Positions 34,283-43,379 of a DNA stretch of 64,000 nt are shown piece by piece. The translations under genes were made by a program, and so were the position numbers. This stretch comes from Chitinophaga sp. SYP-B3965. GTDB lineage: Bacteria > Bacteroidota > Bacteroidia > Chitinophagales > Chitinophagaceae. The notes beneath the pieces were generated by a model. That model was given only the letters and a program-made list of their open reading frames with translations. It did no database searches and was not told the DNA's origin. Where the stretch lies: NCBI RefSeq assembly GCF_009647655.1, contig NZ_WJFD01000003.1:186001-250000 (forward strand), read 5' to 3'. The stretch's first letter is position 1; each line of letters starts with the position of its first letter.

Positions 34283-36727
34283 TTACACGCAGTCTACATC
34301 CGGAATGATCACTACGGAGCGGAACTGTTTTTCTATTTGTAACTGAGAGAAGAACTCTTTTACCCTGTTCTTAATTTGTGTGATCTTCTTGCTGTCCCGC
34401 GGTAATTTGATCAGCATTTCCTGCAAATAAAATCCACGTACACGACTCACCATAGGAGCTGCAGGCCCTACCAGCTGATGGCCCAGCATGCCTCTTAACC
34501 AGTTCCCTAAGATCAATGCGGCCTGTTCTGTGGTTTGTTGTTTCTTATGTTTGATGGTCACTTTCAATAAACGGGAAAATGGCGGATAGCCAAATTGTTC
34601 CCGCTCTGCGATCTCCGTTTCAAACATCGCTTTATAATCATGTGTCATTACATACTGCAATACCGGATGTGTCGTATTGTTGGCCTGGATGATCACTTTA
34701 CCCAAACCATCTTTTCGGCCGGAACGGCCACTCACCTGCTCCATCAACTGGAAGGCCCTTTCATTCACACGAAAATCAGGGTAACTTAATAAGCTGTCTG
34801 CACTGATGATACCTACCAGGTTTACGTTCTCAAAGTCCAATCCTTTTACTACCATCTGTGTACCCACCAGGATATCGATCTCTCTTTGCTCTAACAGCTG
34901 GATCATTTTATTGTGACTATCCTTACTGCGGATAGCATCCATATCCATCCTTGCAATACGTGCTTCGGGGAATAATAGTTGTAAGTCCTCCTCAATTTTT
35001 TCTGTACCAAAATTCTTTGGCACTAAAGTCTGGCTACCACATGCAGCGCAGGTATACACATAAGGATACCTTGTACCACAGTAATGGCAATGCAGGTTAT
35101 CCTGGTGTTTATGATACGTGAGTGATACATCACATTGTTTGCAATTGGGTATCCAGCCACAGGTAGTGCATAACAGGAAAGGCGCATAACCTCTTCTGTT
35201 CTGGAAGAGGATCACCTGTTTGCCATCCTGTAAAGCTTGTGTGATACTTTGCCGTAATACGGACGTGAAATTACCTACCACTTCTTTCAAAGCAGTTTCC
35301 TTTTTGAGATCAACGATCTCTATTACCGGCATGGCAATACCACCAAAACGTTCATTCAATTCTACCAATCCGTACTTGCCTTGTTTGGCATTATGATAAG
35401 ATTCAATAGCCGGTGTGGCAGAACCTAGTAATACTTTTGCTTTGAACAGACTGGCATAATAAATAGCGGCATCCCTGGCATGGTAACGTGGGGCAGGTTC
35501 CTGTTGTTTAAAAGAGGAATCATGTTCTTCATCCAGGATGATAAGTCCAATATCCCTGAAAGGCAATAACAGACTGGATCTTGCACCTAATACAATTCGG
35601 ATCTCTCCGCTCTTCACTTTATTCCAGATCTCTACTCTTTCATTATTGGAAAAACGTGAATGATAAATGCCTATTTGTCCGCCGAAATGTTTTTTCAAAC
35701 GACGGATGATCTGTGCGGTGAGGGCGATTTCAGGAAGAAGATATAAAACCTGTTTACCTGCAGCCAGGCAATCTTCCATGAGCTTTACATAGATCTGTGT
35801 TTTACCGCTGGAAGTAACACCATGCAGGAGTGTTACCTGTTTCTCTGTAAAACATTCCTTCACTTTAGCCAATGCAATTTCCTGTGCGGGGCTCAGATCA
35901 AAATCCAATTGGGCTTCCATCTTCCCCATGGGCACACGATCCACGGTACGTTTATCAACCTGCAGGATCTGTTTATCTACAAGCCCTTTCAGCTGTGCAG
36001 CGGAGGCTCCTGACTTTTTCAGTAATTCACTTTGGATCACTTCTCCCTGTGTTTTCAACAGGTGCAGGTAAGCCAGCAATAATTCCAGTTGTTTGGGTGC
36101 GCGTGCCAGTTCATCGAATAGCGGCGCCATTTGCTCATCACTTTCGTAATGCGGGTTGAGCAGTATATAGTTTTCTTTCTTTTCTTTATAAACTTCCTTT
36201 AACTCTTCATACACCAGGCATACCTGCTTTTCGATCAGTTTCTTGATCACTGCATACACATCTGGTTTATCCAGGATCATTTGCACCTCTCCGATGCGCA
36301 ACTCCTTGCGGATGTTCAGCGCTTCTGCTACCAGGTATTCATGATCATTGAGCATGGTGAAATCATCTCCAAATGCATCATTGAAAAGCAAAACCGTTTC
36401 ACTGGAAAGTTTCAGGTGTGCAGGCAATGCGGCATTGAGCACATCTCCTTCATTACACATGTAATACTGTGCTATCCATTCCCAAAAGGCAATCTGTGTG
36501 GGATATACCACCGGATCTTTATCCAGCAGGTCCATCAGCGGTTTGGTCTTATAAGCAGAAGGCGCCTGCTCATGAATGGATTTAACGATGCCGGTATATT
36601 TCTTTGCTTTACCTAATTGCACGGCAACACGACTCCCTACCTGGATAGAAGTTTCCATCTCAGGGGGCACGGCATACGTGTAATTCCTTGGCAAAGCCAG
36701 GGGTAATATGACATCTACATATTTCAT
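34283..36727 (-). CDS. priA: Primosomal protein N' (replication restart helicase PriA)
   Basis: Superfamily 2 helicase that reloads the replisome at stalled forks. It is 814 residues, full length. The N-terminal 3'-DNA-binding domain begins YVDVILPLALPRNYTYAVP, the Walker A block LLHGVTSSGKTQIY is near residues 300-313 and the DEEHD box near 399. Between the helicase lobes are two zinc clusters (CTTCGWIPNCKQCD, CHYCGTRYPYVYTCAACG; about residues 520-565), followed by motif IV-VI sequences (VGTQMVVKGLDF, EQVSGRSGRKD). The plsC gene lies upstream and overlaps by four bases, so they are cotranscribed. Confidence 0.97.
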   Translation of the reverse strand: MKYVDVILPLALPRNYTYAVPPEMETSIQVGSRVAVQLGKAKKYTGIVKSIHEQAPSAYKTKPLMDLLDKDPVVYPTQIAFWEWIAQYYMCNEGDVLNAALPAHLKLSSETVLLFNDAFGDDFTMLNDHEYLVAEALNIRKELRIGEVQMILDKPDVYAVIKKLIEKQVCLVYEELKEVYKEKKENYILLNPHYESDEQMAPLFDELARAPKQLELLLAYLHLLKTQGEVIQSELLKKSGASAAQLKGLVDKQILQVDKRTVDRVPMGKMEAQLDFDLSPAQEIALAKVKECFTEKQVTLLHGVTSSGKTQIYVKLMEDCLAAGKQVLYLLPEIALTAQIIRRLKKHFGGQIGIYHSRFSNNERVEIWNKVKSGEIRIVLGARSSLLLPFRDIGLIILDEEHDSSFKQQEPAPRYHARDAAIYYASLFKAKVLLGSATPAIESYHNAKQGKYGLVELNERFGGIAMPVIEIVDLKKETALKEVVGNFTSVLRQSITQALQDGKQVILFQNRRGYAPFLLCTTCGWIPNCKQCDVSLTYHKHQDNLHCHYCGTRYPYVYTCAACGSQTLVPKNFGTEKIEEDLQLLFPEARIARMDMDAIRSKDSHNKMIQLLEQREIDILVGTQMVVKGLDFENVNLVGIISADSLLSYPDFRVNERAFQLMEQVSGRSGRKDGLGKVIIQANNTTHPVLQYVMTHDYKAMFETEIAEREQFGYPPFSRLLKVTIKHKKQQTTEQAALILGNWLRGMLGHQLVGPAAPMVSRVRGFYLQEMLIKLPRDSKKITQIKNRVKEFFSQLQIEKQFRSVVIIPDVDCV

Positions 36728-37488
36728 ATTGTCTGGAGGGACGGGTAACTGCGGTATTTACGTAATTCTTCATCCATCATCTGCCTCACCTGTTTTTTCA
36801 GCTGGGGTACATCTTCCATCGTTAAACCTTCTACGGGAACAACGGGTAAGAATACAACACGGCAGGGACCGGGCTTCAGGGACATGAATTTGATCTTGTC
36901 CAGCCGCGCACGATTATCAACATATAATACAGGGCGTATAGGCGTTTTCGTTTCAATGGCTATTCTGAAAGCACCGGTGTGAAAAGGCAGCAAAGGCTGA
37001 TCTGTTTCATTGGTGGTACCTTCCGGAAATATCAGTAAGGACACGCGCTGTTGCAGCATGTACATCATATCTTTCATGCTCTGGGCCCTTCCGCGCGCTG
37101 TTTTTCTATCTACCGGAACAACTGATCTGCTGTAGATCAGTCCGAACAGGGGGATCTTTGACAACTCACTTTTACCCAGCGGGCGAAATGCCAGTGGCAT
37201 CACTTTTACTGCCAGGGCAGCATCCAGGTAAGAGGAATGGTTAGCCAGGTAAATGCAGGGATCGTTTGTTTTGGGGCCTTTCCATTTTTTGGTCACAAAA
37301 ATGCCCACGGCAGGAAACCATACATGTGCCCAAAAACGGAGAAAATAAAATACGATGTTTCCTCCCCTCACTTTTCCCAGGAAAGACACCAGGACAATGG
37401 GCGGCAGGATCAGGAACATGATGCCCAGCCAAACGATAAGGGCATAGAGGCTATAGAGAGCCTGCAAACATTTCAATAGCACACGCAT
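36724..37488 (-). CDS. plsC: 1-acyl-sn-glycerol-3-phosphate acyltransferase (PlsC-like)
   Basis: Membrane acyltransferase of phospholipid synthesis. It has the HX4D motif in NHSSYLD and the FPEGT motif, with a hydrophobic N-terminal segment. The start is uncertain: the ATG at 37488 (MRVLLKCLQAL) gives 254 residues, the usual length, while in-frame ATGs at 37542 and a start at 37566 would add 18-26 residues that do not look conserved. Its 3' end overlaps the priA start by four bases. Relatives also act in ornithine-lipid synthesis, so the exact acceptor is not certain. Confidence 0.87.
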   Translation of the reverse strand: MRVLLKCLQALYSLYALIVWLGIMFLILPPIVLVSFLGKVRGGNIVFYFLRFWAHVWFPAVGIFVTKKWKGPKTNDPCIYLANHSSYLDAALAVKVMPLAFRPLGKSELSKIPLFGLIYSRSVVPVDRKTARGRAQSMKDMMYMLQQRVSLLIFPEGTTNETDQPLLPFHTGAFRIAIETKTPIRPVLYVDNRARLDKIKFMSLKPGPCRVVFLPVVPVEGLTMEDVPQLKKQVRQMMDEELRKYRSYPSLQTI

Positions 37489-37588
37489 AAAACCGGAAAG
37501 ATACAGAATAATAGGATCAAGCGAAAGCGTTTTGGAATTCATAATAAATAATACATATATCTGCATGGCTGGAATCCTGATAATGTCG

Positions 37589-37596
37589 TACCTTTG
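37589..37596 (+). promoter_or_regulatory. TAnnTTTG promoter element of mtaB
   Basis: TACCTTTG lies only eight bases before the ATG at 37605, so the transcript would have almost no leader. No clear -33 box is seen. Confidence 0.45.
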
Positions 37597-37604
37597 CCCT
37601 CCTT

Positions 37605-38882
37605 ATGACAGCGGTAAAATCAGTAGCATTTCATACACTCGGCTGTAAGCTGAACTTTTCCGAAACCTCTACTATCAGCAGGTTATTGGAAAAGGACGGT
37701 TTCGAAAAGAGGGATTTTGACGAAACAGCGGACGTGTACGTGATCAATACCTGCTCTGTAACGGATAACGCAGACAAAGAATGCCGCATGTTAGTGCGAC
37801 GTATTCAACGCCGCGCTCCTGAGAGTTTTGTAGTGATCACGGGGTGTTATGCGCAGCTAAAACCAAAAGAAATAGCTGAAATTCCAGGTGTAGACCTGGT
37901 ATTGGGCGCCGCTGAAAAATTCAATATTGTAGAACACATCCGTGAACTCTCTAAAGGAGACAGCGCAAAGATCTGCTCCTGTGATATTGAAGACGTACAC
38001 ACTTTCCATGCTTCTTATTCTTTAAACGACCGTACCCGTACTTTCCTGAAAGTACAGGATGGCTGTGATTACAACTGCTCTTTCTGCACCATTCCCATGG
38101 CACGCGGCATCAGCAGAAGTGATAGTGTGGCCAATGTGATTGGGCATGCACAAACCCTTGCTGCTACGGGTGTTAAAGAGATCGTACTCACCGGTGTGAA
38201 CCTGGGTGATTTTGGAAAAGGATTTGAAGGCGGCAAGAAACGGGAAGAATCATTTTACGAACTGATCCAGGCATTGGATGATGTGGAAGGTATTGAACGG
38301 TACCGCATTTCTTCCATCGAACCGAACCTGCTCACCAATGATATTATAGAATTTGTGGCGGGCAGCAAGAAGATCATGCCGCATTTCCATATTCCTCTCC
38401 AAAGTGGCAGTAATGATATCCTGGCAGCTATGCGCCGCCGCTACCGCAGGGAATTATATGCTGAAAAAGTGGCCTGTATCAAACAATTCATGCCCAATTG
38501 CAGTATTGGCGTGGATGTGATCGTAGGATTTCCGGGCGAAAGTGACGCTCACTTTAAAGAAACCTATGATTTCCTGCATGAGCTGGATGTATCCTACCTG
38601 CACGTTTTCACTTATTCCGAAAGGTCCAATACCCATGCCCTGGAGATCAAACCTGTGGTGCCGGTTCATCTGCGGAATGAAAGAAATAAAGCATTGAGGA
38701 ATCTCAGCCATAAAAAACAGCAGTATTTTACGGAACAGCATATCGGGCAAACCCGGAAGGTATTGTTTGAGCAGCATGGAAAAGATGGGATCATGGAAGG
38801 CTTCACGGATAATTATATCAAAGTAAGCACCCCTTTCCGGGACGAATGGAAGAACAAGATCGTGGACTGGGCGCTGAGATAA
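37605..38882 (+). CDS. mtaB: tRNA (N6-threonylcarbamoyladenosine(37)-C2)-methylthiotransferase MtaB
   Basis: Radical-SAM enzyme that adds a methylthio group to t6A37 in ANN-decoding tRNAs. It has 425 residues. The N-terminal MTTase domain has the three cluster cysteines C14 (TLGCKLN), C50 (INTCSV) and C81 (TGCYAQ), the radical-SAM motif CDYNCSFC supplies C154, C158 and C161, and a C-terminal TRAM-like segment closes the protein. The TLGCKLN and DYNCSFC forms point to MtaB rather than MiaB or RimO. Confidence 0.93.
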   Translation: MTAVKSVAFHTLGCKLNFSETSTISRLLEKDGFEKRDFDETADVYVINTCSVTDNADKECRMLVRRIQRRAPESFVVITGCYAQLKPKEIAEIPGVDLVLGAAEKFNIVEHIRELSKGDSAKICSCDIEDVHTFHASYSLNDRTRTFLKVQDGCDYNCSFCTIPMARGISRSDSVANVIGHAQTLAATGVKEIVLTGVNLGDFGKGFEGGKKREESFYELIQALDDVEGIERYRISSIEPNLLTNDIIEFVAGSKKIMPHFHIPLQSGSNDILAAMRRRYRRELYAEKVACIKQFMPNCSIGVDVIVGFPGESDAHFKETYDFLHELDVSYLHVFTYSERSNTHALEIKPVVPVHLRNERNKALRNLSHKKQQYFTEQHIGQTRKVLFEQHGKDGIMEGFTDNYIKVSTPFRDEWKNKIVDWALR

Positions 38883-38901
38883 GAGAATTTTAAAAATATA
38901 T

Positions 38902-38932
38902 TTGGCAGAATAAAAATAGTTTTTACCTTTGC
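38902..38932 (+). promoter_or_regulatory. Bacteroidota promoter of tRNA-Val copy 1
   Basis: TTTG at 38902-38905 and TACCTTTG at 38925-38932 are separated by exactly 19 bases, matching the -33/-7 consensus. The tRNA starts 40 bases downstream. Confidence 0.75.
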
Positions 38933-38972
38933 AATCCCGTCAAACGAAAAAGCGTTGGGCGATAAAGGAAAA

Positions 38973-39047
38973 GGGAGTTTAGCTCAGTTGGTTCAGAGCA
39001 TCTGCCTTACAAGCAGAGGGTCGGCGGTTCGACCCCGTCAACTCCCA
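38973..39047 (+). tRNA. tRNA-Val (anticodon UAC), copy 1
   Basis: A full cloverleaf folds by hand: acceptor GGGAGTT/AACTCCC, D arm GCTC/GAGC, anticodon stem TCTGC/GCAGA with loop CTTACAA (anticodon TAC), T arm GGCGG/CCGTC with loop TTCGACC, and discriminator A. CCA is not encoded. It is identical to the copy at 40687 and followed by a hairpin terminator. Confidence 0.97.
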
Positions 39048-39048
39048 C

Positions 39049-39082
39049 TAAAGGTCTTCGTTTTACGAAGGCCTTTTTTTAT
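39049..39082 (+). terminator. Terminator of tRNA-Val copy 1
   Basis: AAAGGTCTTCGT and ACGAAGGCCTTT form a stem followed by seven T residues. It nearly matches the terminator of copy 2. Confidence 0.85.
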
Positions 39083-39236
39083 GTACTATATTCACCCTAT
39101 GCCCGGGAGAAGGAGTATCGAACCCATATCGAACCCGTGATATAGGATGGATCATTGAGGTATATGTTAAGATAATATCACTCTAGCATATATTTTAATA
39201 AATCATACTATCTTTAGCCCGGAAAAACCCACACCT

Positions 39237-40613
39237 ATGAATTATCTGTCACCTCTCCAATTTAGAGTGCTTAAATACAGTGCCGTACCGGGACTGTTGA
39301 TGTTGTATTACTTTTTTGTCTTAAGAGAACAATTCCCAAGTTCTAACCTGATGGGGCAATGCTTAAAAGCTGGTTTTATCGGCCTGATCATTGGCTGGGA
39401 GTTCCTGATCCGGAAAGATTTTAAACGGTTCGGGATCTTCATTATTGGTGCTGCGTTGTGGTACTTTCTTGTAATGCTGGCCTTCAACCGGCTGGAACTA
39501 GGGATCAGAGCCAGCTTCTTCAATCACTGGTACCAGATATTCTCGTTCCTTGCTTTCTGGGGCATGCTATTGATCAGAGGGATCCTGCTGAAGGACAAGT
39601 CCTTTATAAAAACCGGCTTGCTCGTGATGTTTATCTGGAATTATGGCATCGGTGCCTTGAATGGCCTTTACTTTATTATTGAAATAGTATTGAACGCAGC
39701 GACAGATAGTCCTTTTCCCATTTTTAATTACATCGGTAATTTTATCTCCGGCACCCATCAATTCCTGCTCCCCTGCTTTTATTATATCATCCTGTACTTT
39801 GTAGAAAATTACCTGAATGATGTGGATTCCTTCCGCCAGAAATTTCATTCAAAGATCCTTGTAATAGGAAAAGGTGAATATGTTTTTTTCTATGGCATAC
39901 TCTTTATGTTCCTGATTGGAAGTGCTACAAGCATGGGCCAGCTGGTGGAAGCCTGGGAACATATCCGCTATGCGGGTGAGGATCAAATTTCATCCTACCT
40001 GGTGTTTATATTCTACCTGCTCTGCCCTATGCTTACCATAATCTTAAGCGGTTACCTGATAAGGAATATCATGGTTGCCCGGTCATTGACGATCAATCTT
40101 CATAATGGCTTCCTGTATTACCTGCATTGCCTGCCTTTTTTAAACCTGATCCCTGTATTGATCTACAGTTCTCAGAAAGCCGTTCATACTACCACCACTG
40201 AAAATGCTGTAGCATATATAAAAAGAGGTGATTCAAAAATGGCAAACTGGATCATTGTGGTGGGTGTTATTATGTCGCTCTATGGACTTTACCAGGGATA
40301 CAACATGTATCAGCGCGTTTCTTATTACAAAGAAAGTCCGGTGTTCACTTTACTGGTTGCAACTGTTGCCATTTTTCAGTTCGTCCGGCTGATCAATTTT
40401 TTAATGGTGCGGAATTCAAGGAAGGCAGTATACGTATTGTTTACGATCAATCTGCTATCTGTGTGCGTACTGCTTTTCGGTTCGCTGGAATTGATCTCTC
40501 TGCGGGTGGGCATTTGTTATATGTCCTTGTACCTGTTGCTGGAGATATTCCATCCTACTTTATTTGGAGGAGATGCGGAAGCTATTCCGGCAGCTGCACA
40601 TTCTGAAGAATAG
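39237..40613 (+). CDS. Polytopic membrane protein, unknown function
   Basis: I do not recognise this family. The 458-residue protein has roughly eleven or twelve hydrophobic segments spread over the whole length (for example residues 15-27, 43-57, 63-80, 93-113, 123-150, 180-200, 218-235, 255-280, 300-315, 340-355, 375-390 and 400-435). It has no signal peptide and a short hydrophilic tail ending AAAHSEE. No catalytic or transport motif is visible. It sits alone between two identical tRNA-Val/terminator modules, with about 190 bases of leader before its ATG. Confidence 0.7.
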   Translation: MNYLSPLQFRVLKYSAVPGLLMLYYFFVLREQFPSSNLMGQCLKAGFIGLIIGWEFLIRKDFKRFGIFIIGAALWYFLVMLAFNRLELGIRASFFNHWYQIFSFLAFWGMLLIRGILLKDKSFIKTGLLVMFIWNYGIGALNGLYFIIEIVLNAATDSPFPIFNYIGNFISGTHQFLLPCFYYIILYFVENYLNDVDSFRQKFHSKILVIGKGEYVFFYGILFMFLIGSATSMGQLVEAWEHIRYAGEDQISSYLVFIFYLLCPMLTIILSGYLIRNIMVARSLTINLHNGFLYYLHCLPFLNLIPVLIYSSQKAVHTTTTENAVAYIKRGDSKMANWIIVVGVIMSLYGLYQGYNMYQRVSYYKESPVFTLLVATVAIFQFVRLINFLMVRNSRKAVYVLFTINLLSVCVLLFGSLELISLRVGICYMSLYLLLEIFHPTLFGGDAEAIPAAAHSEE

Positions 40614-40658
40614 GTTCAAAAAAAACGCAGCAAAATTTTTTTAAAATAAAAATCTCTC

Positions 40659-40666
40659 TATATTTG
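40659..40666 (+). promoter_or_regulatory. TAnnTTTG promoter element of tRNA-Val copy 2
   Basis: TATATTTG lies 20 bases before the tRNA; a T run sits where the -33 box is expected. Confidence 0.65.
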
Positions 40667-40686
40667 CACCCTCTTATAGAGAGAAA

Positions 40687-40761
40687 GGGAGTTTAGCTCA
40701 GTTGGTTCAGAGCATCTGCCTTACAAGCAGAGGGTCGGCGGTTCGACCCCGTCAACTCCCA
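40687..40761 (+). tRNA. tRNA-Val (anticodon UAC), copy 2
   Basis: Base-for-base identical to the tRNA at 38973-39047, with the same cloverleaf, anticodon TAC and discriminator A, and no encoded CCA. It has its own promoter element and terminator. Confidence 0.97.
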
Positions 40762-40766
40762 CAAAA

Positions 40767-40798
40767 AAAGGTCTTCGTAAAACGAAGACCTTTTTTTA
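40767..40798. terminator. Bidirectional terminator, tRNA-Val copy 2 and sialate esterase gene
   Basis: AAAGGTCTTCGT and ACGAAGACCTTT form a perfect 12-bp stem with a 3-base loop, flanked by A and T runs. The esterase gene on the minus strand stops at its edge. Confidence 0.88.
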
Positions 40799-42184
40799 TT
40801 ATTTCATTTCTACTTCCCAACTGTCTGTTCGGAACGGCGCAAGTGGCAATCCTTCTTTACTAAATACATTCCCCACCGCTGTATTGCGGAAACCGAAACG
40901 TACTGCCACAGGAGTCTTTACTTCTTTGCTGGAAACGGTCAGCGTATTATTTTTGATCGAAACGTCTGCCGGATAAAATACCTGGTCTTCTCCTGCAATT
41001 ACAAATTCTGTTGCTGTCTTTCCTTTTACCTGCACTGCACTATCCAATGTTACGATCGCTTTATTCCCTTTTATGTTCAGACTTTTGAATGCAGGGCTTT
41101 TATAAGCAAATCCATTTTTGTGATACGTTTCTGCTAATGCCAGGTTAGCTAAACGCAAACCTACATCCTTCTTATTGGTAGGATGCACATTATTTGTATC
41201 TGCAACAAGGTCCGTGATCACTACCATGCCAGTATTGGGATGATGATCGGCAACTTGTGTTTCTGCTTCCCGCAACAAGGCTCCGCTGTTTTTAATTCCA
41301 TATTTATAGGGCGCTATCTGTACTAAATAGAAAGGGAAATCTTTCTGCCAAAGTGTACGCCAGCTATCTATCATTGTAGCTAATAATTTGGCATAAGTCT
41401 TTGCAGTGCCTGTGTTATTCTCCCCCTGGTACCAGATAGTACCGGCAATAGCATAATTGGTAATGGGAGCGATCATACCGTTAAATGCATAACCTGGTAT
41501 ATAAGGACGGCCTCCGGGAATGGAGATCTTTGTTGCGGCTTGTTTTAAAACGGGATCTGCATTGATGATACTATCCGGCGTCCAGATCTCCGCAGCGGTG
41601 CCACCCCAGCTGGCATTCACTAAACCGATGGGGATGTTCAGATTGCTGTTTAATCTCTTTCCGAAAAAGTAACCCACAGCACTAAACGATTTCAAGGTAC
41701 TGCTATCGCAGATAGTCCATTCTCCGGCACAGTTATCCTGTGGGTGAAGAGAAGTCGTTTTAGGGATATGGAAAAAACGGATATTGGGGTTACGGGATAC
41801 AGGCAGTTCCTCTTTCATGCCCTCTACGCCCATACCATTCATTTCCATATTGCTCTGGCCGGAGCATACCCATACTTCACCAATGAGGATGTTATTCAGC
41901 ACGATGGTGTTCTTTCCTTTTAATGTGATGGTAAAAGGTCCGCCGGCAGCGGGTGTTTCTACCAAAATTTCCCAACGCGCATTATTAGTGGCTATAACTT
42001 CATAGGCTTTGTTATCCCATGAAGTGGTAATAGCAATCTTTTCATTAGGGTCTGCAGCACCCCATAATTTCACTTTGCTTTGCTGCTGTAACACCATGTT
42101 GCTGCTGAGAATATTGGGCAGTCGGATATTACCGAAAGAAGAAAGGCTGGCACACAGGAGTGCCACAGTAAGTATTTTACGCAT
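40799..42184 (-). CDS. Sialate O-acetylesterase-like SGNH hydrolase
   Basis: Secreted serine esterase that removes O-acetyl groups from sialic acid or other sugars. The ATG at 42184 (MRKILTVALL) starts a signal peptide and gives 461 residues; an upstream extension to 42232 is rejected. An N-terminal beta-domain (LPNILSSNMVLQQ near 20-32) precedes the catalytic part, with the nucleophile elbow CSGQSNMEM near 108-116, NASWGGTAAEIW, IWYQGENN and the late VHPTNKKDVG His block. It is divergent from the GntR-type regulator gene, which also heads the alpha-galactosidase genes, so it probably deacetylates the same glycan. Confidence 0.88.
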   Translation of the reverse strand: MRKILTVALLCASLSSFGNIRLPNILSSNMVLQQQSKVKLWGAADPNEKIAITTSWDNKAYEVIATNNARWEILVETPAAGGPFTITLKGKNTIVLNNILIGEVWVCSGQSNMEMNGMGVEGMKEELPVSRNPNIRFFHIPKTTSLHPQDNCAGEWTICDSSTLKSFSAVGYFFGKRLNSNLNIPIGLVNASWGGTAAEIWTPDSIINADPVLKQAATKISIPGGRPYIPGYAFNGMIAPITNYAIAGTIWYQGENNTGTAKTYAKLLATMIDSWRTLWQKDFPFYLVQIAPYKYGIKNSGALLREAETQVADHHPNTGMVVITDLVADTNNVHPTNKKDVGLRLANLALAETYHKNGFAYKSPAFKSLNIKGNKAIVTLDSAVQVKGKTATEFVIAGEDQVFYPADVSIKNNTLTVSSKEVKTPVAVRFGFRNTAVGNVFSKEGLPLAPFRTDSWEVEMK

Positions 42185-42329
42185 GTATATCATATTTGTT
42201 TCCGTAATAGGCTTCTTAACCGCCGGGAACAAATTTAATATTTAAAAAAAAGTTGTGGGAATTAAAAAAAGACACTAGTTTAGTAGAATAGTATAGTACA
42301 GAACAGATAGAGAAATACACGTTATTGAC

Positions 42330-43346
42330 ATGCAGGATATATATGAACAGATACATGAGTTGGAAGGGATACCTGGAATGTCCAAACATGAACAATTCGT
42401 TCAGGGGATCATTAATACGATCAATGCCAAATTACTTTCGAGGGGTGATGCCTTGCCTTCTGTGAACAAGCTGATCAATGAGCTGGGGTTTGCCAGGGAA
42501 ACAATTGCCAAAGGATATAAAGAGCTGGTGGAAAGAGGTATTGTGACTTCCCAGAACAGGAAAGGATTTTTTGTAAGTACCTACGATACCGGCCAGCAAC
42601 TGAAAGTAGCGTTATTGCTCTTTGCTTTTGACACCTTCCAGGAAACGTTCTATAAAACCTTCCGTGAAAATATCGGCGAGAACATTCAGCTGGATGTTTT
42701 CTTCCATCATAATAATATAGAGGTATTCGAATCCATTGTTTCCAGTATTAAAGGGCGATACGGCATGTATGTCGTAGCGCCTATCCCCCATCCTAAAACG
42801 GCAGAAATACTGAAGGTACTTCCCATGGACAAGTTCCTGATGATAGACCGGTACGAGCCCTTAGCCGCTGAATGCTCTTACATTGTACAGGAATTCGGGG
42901 AATCGTCTTATAAAGTATTCAGCGCCTTAACGGAAACGATCCGCCGTTTTGATGAAATGATCTTTTATTACCGCCCGGCTACGGATACGCCTATTGAGAT
43001 CCTGAAAGCTTTTAAACGTTTTGTCAAAGACAATAAGATCAAAGGAGTGATCAAAACAGCATATCAGCCTGGCACCGTAACAAAAGGAAAGGTGTATTAT
43101 ACGATCAACAATACGGAGTTATGGGCCATCCTGAAAGACTGTGTGGAAAAGAACCTCACACCAGGAAAGGATGTTGGGCTCCTTTCTCACAATGATGATA
43201 TAGTGAAAGAGATCATCTGCAACGGGATCACCACTTATTCCACTGACTTTAAACTAATGGCAGAGAAAGCCGCAGATTTTGTATTAAACCGGGAAAAGAT
43301 ACAGGAAGTAATACCCACTACCCTGATCAGAAGGAAATCATTGTAA
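42330..43346 (+). CDS. GntR-family regulator with periplasmic-binding-like sensor domain
   Basis: Transcription factor of 338 residues. The N-terminal winged helix spans about 15-85 (SRGDALPSVNKLINELGFAR, ETIAKGYKELVERGIV). The C-terminal part (about 90-330) resembles a LacI-type ligand-binding domain (LKVALLLFAFDTFQETFY, DVGLLSHNDDIVKEI) rather than an FCD or UTRA domain. It likely controls the divergent esterase gene and the two glycosidase genes beginning 33 bases downstream, in response to a sugar. A short ACTA-N3-TAGT inverted repeat near 42274 in the 145-bp divergent gap is a possible site, weakly supported. Confidence 0.85.
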   Translation: MQDIYEQIHELEGIPGMSKHEQFVQGIINTINAKLLSRGDALPSVNKLINELGFARETIAKGYKELVERGIVTSQNRKGFFVSTYDTGQQLKVALLLFAFDTFQETFYKTFRENIGENIQLDVFFHHNNIEVFESIVSSIKGRYGMYVVAPIPHPKTAEILKVLPMDKFLMIDRYEPLAAECSYIVQEFGESSYKVFSALTETIRRFDEMIFYYRPATDTPIEILKAFKRFVKDNKIKGVIKTAYQPGTVTKGKVYYTINNTELWAILKDCVEKNLTPGKDVGLLSHNDDIVKEIICNGITTYSTDFKLMAEKAADFVLNREKIQEVIPTTLIRRKSL

Positions 43347-43379
43347 TTGACATCGCCTGGGCCTAAGTAAAATAAAATA

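Noticed and set aside
38973..40761. tRNA-Val pair as attachment sites of an integrated element
   Set aside because: No integrase, phage or conjugation gene lies between them, and the whole tRNA plus terminator is repeated rather than a 3' fragment.
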